A DNA stretch of 64,000 nt from Siniperca chuatsi (lineage: Eukaryota > Chordata > Actinopteri > Centrarchiformes > Sinipercidae), in contig NC_058046.1 of assembly GCF_020085105.1 (NCBI RefSeq), forward strand, positions 11,673,175 through 11,737,174, written 5' to 3'. Both the position numbers and the translations under genes were made by a program. Below the pieces are notes generated by a model, which saw only the letters and a list, made by a program, of their open reading frames with translations, searched no databases and was not told the origin of the DNA. Below, piece after piece: positions 1-12,200 of the stretch (the first letter of the stretch is position 1; every line of letters begins with the position of its first letter).

Positions 1-1900
1 CATCTGCAGGGTACAGCAGGGCTGAGCCCTGACAAGACAAACCTCCAAGGGCTCCTTTGTACCTGGATGCCCCCCCCCTGCATCTGTTGCCTTCAGCCTT
101 GCTTGTCTCTAAGGCAACAACAAAGCCCTCGCCGTGTTGATCTCTTCACTGTTGTCGTGTCAACACACGTAATTATTGAATCATTTCTGTTTCCAGAGGC
201 TGTCATTCACAGGGCTCCTCTGCTTTCCGACATGCTTAGGGAGCTCTTGTTCACGGCTCTGTGCAAATGGAGGAAAACAGTGAAACAGCAGCCTTCATCC
301 CTGGCTCACACATTTGACACCGTTCAGAGGCTTTAAAGACCCTCCTGAGGTAAACACTCACATGGTGGGAAGGCTGGTGTCTGAGCAGAAAGATGAAACA
401 GACTCTGGCAGCCTCAGCAGCCCTTACCCCGCACTGCTTCCCCTGCACCCCTTCTAATGCATGACTTTTTCAATGGAAATAAAGATATCAAAATACAAGT
501 CTGCACTCCAAAGTGCTGCCATGGGGGCTTTCTACGCACTGAACTTCCAACTTTAAACGTCTCACTCTCAGTTCCTGGATCACAGATCTTGTGTTGTTCC
601 TCTGGTTTAAAATCAAAATGGAAGCACTGTGCGTTTGCATGTTTACACTTGTGTGTAAAAGGTGCACTTACACTCAACCATATTTGCTGTAAACTGACAT
701 TTGAATAAAAGGGGAATAAAAGCAGAAGGGGAGAACACAAGTGTTTACATTTCCTTTTTTTCTGTAGCTCTTTCCATCAAATGCAATGTGCACACATTCA
801 CAGAGAGGTGTGAAGCTAGTGATGAGATGTATGAATTGAAATGGTATGATTCATCTACTCCCCTTAACCGCACCATGACAGCTCCTATGTTCTCAAGCTG
901 TTCCTCCCTCCAGCTTTAATAAATGTACAGGACCATTTTAGTACTTCTTGTTTTTGACCTTCATGTCACACGGGGAAAAAAAATACTCCATCCATAACTC
1001 CTGTTTACAATGGATAGTTTTTCTAAGTATAAATAAGAGAGCACATGGATGGAGTGATGTCCACGCCAAAAGAACCAGTTTTGCCCATCTGTTCATCTCT
1101 CAGCCCTCTCTTCCACCTCACCTCCCTTGTCTCACTTGTTTAGTGGTGAATGTGGACTGGCCACCGAGTGCCAGTGGATAGAAGAGACGCAGGGTATGCA
1201 CTGAGGAGCAGATGGGAAATTTCAATGAGCTGGAAAATTCAGAGTAGTAATGGACCTTCTTCAGAGATTGTGCAGGATACAACAGATACAACAGTGCCCC
1301 CCTGTGGACAAATACAAATCTGCATCCCATTCAAGGAAAAGGTTTTTAAAATGAGTGCATTAGAGAGATGTTCTCATTTCCCTGATTTAGAAAGTGAGTT
1401 TGCAAAGGGCAAGGACTAAAGTCAGCAGCCAGCCAAGCAGAGTGCTGAGATGGGCTTTCTAGTCTCCGATGCCATCCTCAGACTGTCCAAAGGCAAGACG
1501 CCTAAAATGCAAGATCAACTGCATGCCAAACTAAAACTCTTACTGAAGATCTACAGCAGCCTTTGATGCCAATATCTGTTTTGTCAGGCGTTTTTGTCCA
1601 GCTGTAACCTACTGGCCCAGATCCTGCCTGCCCCCAGGACTTTTTTTAATTTTAAAAGAATAGCTATTAATACAGTACCACTCATCACTCAAAAGATTAC
1701 AACCTGCAGATTGTGTTAGAACAACCAATAAAGTCCCAGCTCACTGTTCATTCCAGCTCAGTGTTGAGGCTACAAATACTAGGCTGCAAAAAACAGGATT
1801 GCCAGTGCTGTAACAAACCAGGGAATGTGTTATAAGAATTCTCAAGATTTCCAAGTACTCACAACGGATTTAATGAAAAAAAATCAAAGGAAAAAAGATG
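1..1900. other. No recognised gene; possible 3' UTR of a convergent plus-strand gene
   Basis: No stretch here resembles a known protein on either strand. The plus strand carries canonical AATAAA hexamers near 707, 716, 919 and 1728, more than chance suggests in so short a span. They face the 3' end of ep400, so the tail of a convergent gene is the simplest guess. The first 336 bases are open in one plus frame, but the translation is low-complexity and unrecognised. This is inference only; transcript data would be needed to settle it. Confidence 0.25.
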
Positions 1901-1904
1901 AATT

Positions 1905-2680
1905 TGTGTATAAAAACAAAACACTTTATTACAATTAGGCTGAAAAAACCCAATGAAAACACAACTACTTTACAAGTACAAATGTTTTTCATTGATATTT
2001 ACAGTTTTTTTCCTTGACATCAATAAAAAAAAGACAATTTATGAGAAAACACAAAATACTAAAGTACATGTTTACAGTGTATTTGCTGCAATAAAAAACA
2101 AATGACTAAAGGAACGTGCATTATTCTCTATTCAGTATCTATAGACAACAAGGGAATTAGACATAAAAGAGACTATTTACGAATACACTTATTCTAATGG
2201 ACAGCTTATTTCCCAATGCAGAATTACCCAGAAGCCTCAGCCTCACATATCTGTTGAGTAATGTTATAATCATCACTTTGAAGACATGACTGTTGTGTCT
2301 GTCCTCATTTTTAAGTTGTGGTAATTTCAAGAAACATTCCACATTTCAGGAATCAAATAAAGAAGTAACAATGTTGACTCAGTAAAGCAAAATTATGGAT
2401 CCCACCAGAATTATGGGCAGCAGCGCTGTAATTGATCTGCCAAAATAGTTTCATATGAGCTGAAATGTTTATGTGTTATGTTGAATACTTATAATCAGGT
2501 TAAGATTAGAGATGGTTGAGGTGAGGTCAAGGTTTGGTGTGGTTAACAATGTGACAGGAAGTCTGTCTCTGGCATTAGCTGCCGTGGGATCCATAAGAAC
2601 GCTTCAGCACAACTTCAGTACTGTCACATCTGTACTGCAGGAAAACACTAGGTAAATTCAGTTTTATTAGTGTGTATCTC
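1905..2680 (-). other. ep400: ep400 3' UTR with two candidate poly(A) signals
   Basis: Two AATAAA hexamers lie on the minus strand after the stop at 2681. One is at 2663-2668, only about 13 bases past the stop, and would give a very short UTR. The other is at 1925-1930, giving a UTR of about 770 bases. The distal site looks more usable, with T-rich sequence just past it. No other gene lies between. Confidence 0.55.
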
Positions 2681-5600
2681 CTAGCTGCTCCCCCCACTGG
2701 GCTTGGCAGGAGTTTTGGCCCTGACACCACCCTGGCGAGCTTGACCCTTGGTGGGCTGTTGGGGCTGAGCGGGCTGCTGCACTGGGGACTCAGCAGCAGA
2801 GGGTGCCGCAGGCTGCTGGGCGGGGCTGTGGGGAGGAGGCGTCTGGATCTGGGGTGAGGTGGCTGCAGTCACCACCTGCTGCTGGATGATCTTCTGCTGG
2901 ACTACCTGGGCTGTCGCTGTCCCAGCAGGAATCATCTGCACCTGAGCAGGAGCAGACGTGGCTGCCTGGGTCAGAGTCACAGTCTGTGGCTGGGCCTGGA
3001 TCTGAAGGGCAAAACGCAAACAAAACCTTTTTCCTTTTTCGGAGGTTTGATGTGATCCATTCCACTGCATTTAAAAGCTTTATGGTGCTTTTAGAGTTAA
3101 CAAAGCCCTTGATCAATCATAAAAATCTTGAAAAATAAAAATCAAGTATCTGTCATAGCCTTGTTTTAGCCTTGATGAAGACATTACATTAGAACAAACT
3201 ATAAAAAGATAAAATCATAAAACATGTGACATAAAGGCAGCATGTAGTTAAAATGATGAGTTAAAACAATAATTCTTAGCACACTTTCCTCAGGCAGGTA
3301 GTTCTACAGCCAAAAGCCCACAGTGACGATTTAATCTTAAACCTGGACTGTAAAGGCTCTGCCTGAGGATGTGAGGCTTATAAGGAGTTAAAAAGTCTGT
3401 GATACAGTTTAGGGACAGAGTTAACCATGCGTTCAAGTGATCAGCTACACAGAAGTTATATTCAGGAGCACTGCTCAGCCTAAAAGCCTTACCTGCTGAG
3501 GAGAAGACACGATTTGTTGAATATTGGCCACGGTGGGTTGCTGCTGCACTATTTGTGGGAGCTTAGCCACCTGATAAGAGAAGTAAACAAGAAAATCTCA
3601 TATCAATAGACAAACCCAATGTTTATCTGCTAATATTTATTTTGCAGTAGTGACTGCCACTGATGATGTACCTGGATTTGTTGGGCTCCAGTGGGTTTCT
3701 GAGCCTGGGCGATGGATGTAGTAAAGAACTGGGTCTTGATTCCTGGTTGGAGTTGGGTGGTGGCAGCGTAGGTCACCTTCTGCTGCTGCTGGGCTGGCTG
3801 GGCTGCCTGCACTGTCACCTGCTGGGTGCCGATCTAAGGAAATTAAGAAAACTACAGTTAACACAGTAATTCCACTGCCACAGTGGTAAGCACACCTGAC
3901 AATACTGAATGTACATGTACAACAATCTTTGTATATGCTGTATTTCTTGCTTCAGTTGTGGACAACAAACTCCTAACAAATGATCAGTTAATGTGTGAAA
4001 ATCCAGTGTCTGTTGGTGTGGTGTGTTGTGTTTACCTTCTGCTGTACAGTGGCCTGTCCTTGCTGCGGCTGCCCTGCTTTCTGCTGGGCTGCGGCTGCTG
4101 CCTGAACTGCTGCCGCCTGCTGCTGCTTTTTCATCTGAAGCAGCTGCTGGACCTGCATCTGGGGGAAGGACTGCGTCAGCACAGGCCCACCTGACAGAGA
4201 GGAGAAAGAATAACATATTGGAACTTTGGGGGGTGGTGATGCAAGCGGTATTCAAAATGGTTGCAAGATACGACTAAATCCTACACACTGGACCTTTAAT
4301 TAGCTTGTAAAGCCCACGGACATGAGGAGCAACAATCAAGTCATTAAAAAAATGTTCACTGTCAAAGAGATCCAATAAACTTTACCTGTTTTCTGAGCCT
4401 GACCAATAGCCACACTAATGCCTGCTACAGTGACTGGCAGTGTAGTGACGCCAGCTGATGAGACCACAGCTGGCACAGAGACCACAGGAGGCTTGGTGAG
4501 GGTCACCTGGGCCGTCTGTCCTGCCTGGGCTTGAATCTGGCCCTGAGTGGGCACTCGAGTCTATGAAAGGAGGACAAAAATATACAAGTCTGTCATCACT
4601 TACTCATTTCCTCTGATGTTGTTATACATCAACAACAACAACAACAACAACTTAAGATTTATTTCTGTAAGTAGATTGTTAATAATAGTGTCTTTTATTT
4701 AATTTGGTGAGGGCCTATAATGCAAGGTTTCTCAATTACTTCCACAACTTCTTCTAAGTGTTGTGAATTCTGTATTTATTATAATCAAACGATCCTTTTC
4801 ACCATCTTACCAGTCTGGCCACCTGCAGGTTGGCCACAGTGGTGCCGGTCAGCACGGCTCCAGGTCTGGGTGCTGCCACAGCTGCTAGCTGGGGATTGGC
4901 TTGGGCAGCCTGTGCAGGCTGCACTTGGGTGGCCTGCTGGGCCCCTGCAGCCTGTTGGCCCTGAGCTGCTGCTGCTGCCACTGCTGCAGCTACCTGCTGC
5001 TGCTGCTGCTGTTGCTGCTGCTGCAGCTGCAACTTATGCTTGTGCATCTTTAACAACTCCTGTAAACACACAGATTTCCAGTTAAAGACAAATGCCCTAT
5101 ACACATGTTGTTATTATAACCCTTACACTGTTTCTATATATTGTTTACTGGGTAAATCTTAAATACTGCCATCACCGCAATCATACTAACATCTCAGTTA
5201 CAGCTCCTAATATATCTGATTTATCCAACAGAGACAAGCAGTGATTCACATTTCTCAAAGTGACACATACTGTTGCATTTTGTGTAGCTATTGTGTAGTT
5301 ATTGTTTCAAGATGCTGGTGGTGTACCTGGGGTTTGCCTACGGCTTTGATCTGTGGGGAAGCTGCCTGCTGTTGCTGCTGCTGTTGTTGGTGCTGCTGCA
5401 GCTGTTGCTGTCGGAGCATCTGCAGGTGGGCTGGGGTGAAAGTCTTTCCTTGTTGCAACTGCATACCTGCGGCTGGATGGAGGATAGCAGATATGTCAGA
5501 TCTGTAAAACAGTGATGGCTACTTGAGGGATGTCTTATCAGAGAAAAGCTGTGTTCAGTTAAGTACCTGGTGTGACCTGAGTGACCAGTGGGCGAGTCTG

Positions 5601-7963
5601 TGACTGCACCGGGCTCAGAGTGGTAGAAACTACTGCAGACGCCGTCACTGGGTTAACGGCTCGAACACCCTGACCTGTTGCTATGGCGACCACTTCGGCA
5701 GGGGCAGCAGCAGCCGTAACAGCCCTTTGTTGTGCGTGGACCACCTGGGCTCCAGCTGCACCAGCAGGCTGGACCAACAACAACAATAACAGCAACACAA
5801 TGAGCAAAAGCAACACTTGAAATGATCATTCTATCTACAGGGTGTAGTGGGTGTTAGGGATGCTGCAGTGAGGAAATGTTTACACCAATTAATAAACTCG
5901 TGACAACACCGGTGTTATCAATTACATCAGACATTTTACAAGAAACGATATTTGTTGATGACGCTTAATATCTGTAGTGCTGCGGGGCCCATTTTGGTAG
6001 CCTCACTCTTGTGGTGCGCTTGAAGGTGTGTGTGTAGATTAGAGTTGTTGCCACCTTCATCAGACGAAGTTTACAGTTGTGTAGTGCTATTGTTCTGGAG
6101 CATACCTACGCCATGCATGCGCATGGCAAAGTTGTGGCTCGTTTCAAAGGTTATGTACCCACTGTTCCTTCTGTAGCAAGTTTACATACATTAGTCAAAT
6201 AAAACTGACCACACGATCAAATGTTAGAATGACTTTATGAATAATTCCATCATGTTAAGAATATTACGCGGCAGTCAGCCAAACATCTTGCTAAGTAGTA
6301 TTAGGCGATACCATGGATGTAGTAGGTTGTAATTAGCGTGGCATTAAGCAATATATGCGAATTAACCAAAGGAGTTTGGGTTTTGAATTATTTAATATAC
6401 TTGTGCTGAGAAAATGAAGCCACATTCAAAACATGCATTCTGAGGAAAAGTTGCAGTGCACGCAGAGGTCAGGCTCATCTAATAGGCTATGAAAACGTAG
6501 CTACGCAAGCTCTAATTTCCTGCAAGAATTGTGGATGCAGCACAAGCTGGCTTTTTTAATCTTTACTAGTTAACGTTAGCTAGCTATAGACTGCTGCTAC
6601 TGGCAGCTACCGGCAATTTTTAAGGTGGAATGTTTTTTGCATGTTACTCAGTGCATGAGTTGACTTTATGAATCAACCAATACACCTTAAAAAGTCCAGT
6701 GTGTAGGATTTAGTGGCATCTAGTGGTGAAATTGCAGTTTGCAACCATTTAAATACTGCTCGCCTCACCCTCCCCTCCCAACCGTGTAGGAGAAACTACG
6801 GTGACCGCGAATCTCGGTTTGTCCGTTCTAGGCTAATGTAGAAACATGGCGATTCAACATGGCGACCTCCGTGGAAGGGCACCCTATGTAGATAAAAAGG
6901 GCTTATTCTAAGGTAAAGAAAACACACAACGATTCTTATTTTCAGGTGATCATACACTACTGAAAACATACTTATAAATATTATATTCCATTTCGGCTAA
7001 TAGCTCCTCCTAAATGTTACACACTGGACCTTTAAATGTCAATATGACAACTTTGACCATTCCATGTTTTTATTGGCTCTCTTGCATGACATACGCTAAA
7101 CTGTTGCTGTTGTGTAGAGCAGCCACTCTTACTCTCTTATAAAGTATTGATAACATGCTTAGTATTTTACAAATTTGAGTTTTTTTATTTGATGAACATG
7201 GACGCTGATAAGTGAAAATAAACTAAATGGGTTTTATTTCTAAAAAAAGCAAAAGCAAAACAACAGTGGGGGCAGTGGGCTAGTAATGTAAACAGTGTAT
7301 GCCCGAACACCGTGTAACACAGACTACCACGACAAGCCTAGTGGGTGTGCATTCTGCTTCATGCCAATCCAAAGAGTATTTGCGTCATGAATTCCTGTTA
7401 GTCAGTAGGTGGCTGAGTTAAGCCAGCACAGCAGTGATAAATGAACACGACTCACAGACAAGGTGCCTGATATGACTGGAGATGCCAGGCGTTTGTTAGC
7501 CTGGAAGGGACTTGGAGGGACTCCAGCTACTGTGTTCACAATCACATTCCCCCCTACAGTGGCTGGAAGAAACAAAATAGAAATTAATGAACTACTGTAA
7601 CACCAACAGCTCTGTAATGTGAACCATACGTGTGTCAACGTACCAGCCTGGATGGTTGTGCCCACAGTGGCATTTTTTATGGCCCCAGCCTGAAAAACAT
7701 GAAATGTGTGAGAGCCTTCACTGGGTAAAGTGGCTTGTTTTGTATCTCACTATATGTAGAAGCATATTGGTGGAGGATGTTTTGATTCTCACCAGAACAG
7801 CTGCATTAGGCACAGCAGCAGCTCCGGCCACTGCAGCAGCCTGAGGGACCTGAGCCTGGCCAGCAGCAGGAGCCTGTGCCTGGCCGGGTGCAGCCTGGGC
7901 CTGGGGAGCTCCAACCTGCTGCTGCTGGGCCAACTGCTGAGCCTTCTGCTGCTCTGCAAGGGC
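2681..7963 (-). CDS. ep400: ep400 Gln/Ala/Pro-rich C-terminal region (residues about 2561-3161)
   Basis: The exons are 7793-7963, 7644-7689 (46 nt), 7456-7562, 5567-5768, 5327-5466, 4811-5059, 4386-4560, 4036-4190, 3672-3833, 3493-3570 and 2681-3001. They encode Q-rich low-complexity protein with conserved islands: [67 protein letters not shown] and [14 protein letters not shown]. The main polyglutamine run (ten Q, CAG/CAA codons) is in exon 4811-5059. The last exon ends [13 protein letters not shown]. This part is likely a flexible interaction platform. Confidence 0.93.
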
Positions 7964-9209
7964 CTGCAAACACACACACACACACACACACACAATGCAC
8001 AAAATCACAAATGCAAACATGGGAGTAAAGATGAAAAACAAGCACTACTTGGATCTGGCAGCGGTGAAACACAATGCAGGTGCTCCTGATCTACACTACT
8101 GACTGAGGAATACCAGGGTCATGTCGATATGTGTGTTCTTTTTAATCTTTTAGTCTTTCTTTTTAATTTTTGTGCTTTAAAAAGCAGTGTGCCTTGGATC
8201 TTTGGGGAGATCCAATCCTTTCATTGCAGACAGTACATGTCATATTGGGACATACCAGCATAACTGAACTTGAATGGAACAGCTGAACCACAGTCTGAAA
8301 GGAATAGGCAACTATTACTAATAACTTGTACCTAACACAAATATGCAGGTTGTCACTCCAAGTGAAGACTACAACAGCAGATTTCTCTGATTAGCTGTGT
8401 CACACAAATCAATCAGTCAAACAAAAGGTTATCTTCATTTGTTGAAGTAAGACTTGCATACTCTTAGCATGCCATAGCACATGCTTAAATATACATATTG
8501 CCAACAATCACCTTTTTCTCCTTGGCAATCCTTTCAGCACGTTGAGATGCCACCTGAATGGGAGGTAGGGGTTTGTCGTAGCTGATCCCACTGAAGAAAA
8601 GAAAAACAGATGTTATTGTTTTTTCTTTATTTCTAGATTTAAGATTTAGTCAAAAAATGCCAACATTGAAACACACCTTTCTGCCAAGACCGAGGCATGC
8701 TTGGGATTCTTCTGGAATGGATTCATGCCGAGCCTGTAAGTAGTATAAATTTAATTAACACATTAAAAGGACATATCCCATCTGAATTTGATTTCATTAT
8801 TTTAAGAAAATAACTGCTTGAAATGTATAGGGTTTCTTGTGTAAACAACAATGATTAGTGCACATTTTCAAGATCAACCAAAGATCACATCATACTCAAT
8901 AACTCAATAACTCACTGTTATGCAAAACTGTTTACACTTTTAGGATGTGCATTACATGTCATGAAAAGCTTTTTTTCAGTTTTGTAAATCTTCTGTTTTG
9001 GTGTCTCTCCTTGATTAAACTAACGCATTCATTGTTAACAGACAATCATCAGTACTTACAGTGGTTTGATTGGTGGGCTCCTCTTGCTGGCAATGATCTT
9101 CATGATTTCAAAGCGGCTATTGTAGAGCTGAATGTGAGTGGCGTTGTCATCCTGTGTGTAGATTTGGCAGGTCCTTAGAGGACGACTGTTCTTAGACTGA
9201 GCAAGTACA

Positions 9210-9265
<56 letters not shown>

Positions 9266-12200
9266 ACACAGAAACACAGAAGAAAAGTGAGGCAGGAATT
9301 CGAGGGCAAAGAAACATTTATCAAATACAAAGACCAGGATAGGGTACAGGGTATCTGCATGTTTTAAAGTAAAACTTTAATGACTTTTAAGACCTTTTTA
9401 ATACCTCTAAAAAGGAACAAATAATACCATTACCACAGGAAAAAGAAATCAACAAACTAGACTACAGTATACACTGTTTTTGAGTTTTACTGAATTTGAA
9501 TAACTCAAATATTCAGTGCACATTAGTTAACATAACTACCTTCTCATTAACGAAAATTAAACTGTATGGCGGTAGTCTGATGAATGGTAGCTGAAGGCTT
9601 CATGTAGGAACAGTAGAAAGAAAATTGTTCCTACATGAAACTATTCACAACAAGGTCTGTGGATTATCTTGAGTAACCAGGTCATGATTTCTGGAAAGAG
9701 ACATTGCTCTTAAGCTTTTCAAAAAATAAAAAAATAAAATTGTGCTTTGAGCACCACAAGCCGAGTGCCATATAGTCCCATTATATTAAAAAAATGCAGA
9801 CGGCAGAGGTAACTCACACCAAAACAATCTAGATGGGTAAATAGCACGACAGATAAGAGGAAAATTATGTATTTTTGATTTTGGAGTGAACTGTCCCTTT
9901 TAAGTAAAAGTACTAATACCACACTGAAAATACTCCACTACAAGTAAAAGTCCTGCATTCAAAACCTTACTTAAGTTAAAGTATGTAAGTATTATCAGCT
10001 AAATGTACTTAAAGTATCAAAAGTAAAAGTACTCATTGTGCAGTAAAATGTTCCCTGTCAGTGTTTTACTATTATATCTGATGTTTCTGGATTAATATTA
10101 CTGCTGCATTAATGTGTATGTTGCATTTTACTGCTGTAGATGTTTAAGGTTAAGCTAATTTTAACTACTTTATATACTGTTAGATAGTTTAATCCAAAGC
10201 AATGCATTCTTTCATCATATGTTTGTAGTGTTGCTGTCTTGTGAGAACCACGTATCTATAAAGTCAACTTTTCATGAGCACAGATAAACAGCCCTGTTTT
10301 CAGCTTTGTGACAATGTGTTTTCCAGCTGATCCAAGGGGGGTTTAAATAGTTTATTTAGCTTAAGAAGAAGGAGAATTTTCTCAACCCATAAAGGAACAC
10401 TTCATCCTTCAGTTTATCACAAACATTCAGATTCAAAATCACCACAGTTAGAGATACATGGTTTTCAATGGACAGGATCTGAAAAGTAAATAGTAACTAA
10501 AGCTGTCAGACAAATGTAGTGGAGTAAAAAGTACAATATTTGAAGCTGAGATGTAGTGGCGTAGAAGTAGAAAGTGGCATGAAAAGAAAAGACTCAAGTA
10601 AAGTAGAAGTACCTCGAATTTGTACTAAGTACATTACTAAGTAAATGTACTTAGTTACATTCCACCACTGCAGAGCGGACATAATTGCAGTGGACAAATC
10701 ATCTCTAGTACGTACAGCCAAACTACCAGTAGCAGCGTACGACTCGATGGGCATAACGTTTGTACTTTTTTCAGTACTAGCATAGCGCTTTAGATTTCAA
10801 GTAAAAATCCGTGCTTACCACTGATCCAAATTGGAAGGTGGATAAACATGTTCTTCTAGGTTAAAATGCGGATCACTGCCTGTACACAAGGTGTACTACT
10901 GCAACCTACCAAGTGGAGTGTACGCTACCTATTTAACGTACAAACCGTACAAACAAATAGATATTAGACGTTGCGGAAATTGTCATTGTTGTGAGATATA
11001 AAATACCGGTAAAATAAAACATAAAAACTGAAGAAAAAAAATAGAAATGCTCATTCATTCTGCCCCAGATGAAATTTAATGTCTCCCCTCCTACAATTCC
11101 AGACATTTTTAGACCTTGAATATCAAAAACTAAATTTTAAGACTTTTTAAAAACATTTTAAGACTTTTTAAGGATCCGCGGGGACCCTGGGGTACCTTGT
11201 ATATGCTCTTGGTTTTCTTCTTGGGGTTTGCCTCATACACCAACTGAAAAACGTTGGAGACATAGTTTAGACAAACAAGTACAAGGGTAAGTAAGCCAGT
11301 TTTACAGCAGAGTAGGGTGACTTTTTGTTCATTACCTTGCCCTCTTCTCTGGGAATGATGACATTCTCGTAGCGGTTACGACACTGTTTGGGCGAGCGGT
11401 AGATGCGGCTGCAAGAGTTCACCACATCGCTCACCAGATCCCAGTTAGGAGTGTGGGCGGGAGACACGATTGTCAGGTTCAGAGGCAACTCCAGCAGCTG
11501 CTTTACAGCCTGTCAGACACACAGCAATGATATTGGGACATTGAATGTACATATAATAACTTGTTTCATTAAGTGATATGCAATTCAAGATTATTCATTT
11601 CCATCAATGTAGCTTGGAAAGAAAGATCATCATGGGAGCGATTAATGGAGCCAGTACCTGAAGCAGAGCCCAATCCTCACTGATGAGCCACTCTGGGTTG
11701 TCCTGGCCGGCCTCCATGGCAGGTTTAACCAGCGAGGGTAGGGGCTTGGCAAAAGGCGCCTGCTGCTTGAGGGAGAAGTTCTTTTTCTGGTCTTTGCCCT
11801 CGCGGCGAACTTTCAGCATACTTGCCTTTTCGAAAAGGGAGCGTGGAGGAATGACCGTCTCCCCGTGGCCCTTCTTCTTCTTTCTGGCTGCTACTGGACA
11901 AACACACAAAATATGTCAGTCCTGCCAGTGCAGGACTGACATATTGTTGTACAAAGGGGTTAATGAAGGACTTGATGACAAATCTCCTCTCACCTGAGGG
12001 GTCCATCTTGAGTCTCTTGTGCTCCTTGCGGACGTAGATAGGAGGCAGCTTGGACTCTGGCATGGGTGTTGTGTCATACATCAGCATCATCACAGAGTCG
12101 ATGTAAATGTCGTTGTCATCCTGTGGTGGTGTGGGTGGAGTCCAAAGCTGTGTTGGAAAATCACGAGTCAGAACATATCCAGAGGACAGAGCTGGACTTT

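Noticed and set aside
3883..5515. Several plus-strand frames rich in Leu, Cys and Trp opposite the ep400 3' exons
   Set aside because: They are antisense shadows of CAG/GCA-rich coding exons and cover intron sequence as well.
6841..6866. Tandem ATGGCG motifs resembling a YY1 promoter
   Set aside because: They are part of the MITE at 6687-7035, inside an intron, with no other promoter feature.
9056..9360. Minus-strand frames with long Val-Cys repeats
   Set aside because: They are translations of the (GT)26 microsatellite. Only 9060-9196 is a real exon.
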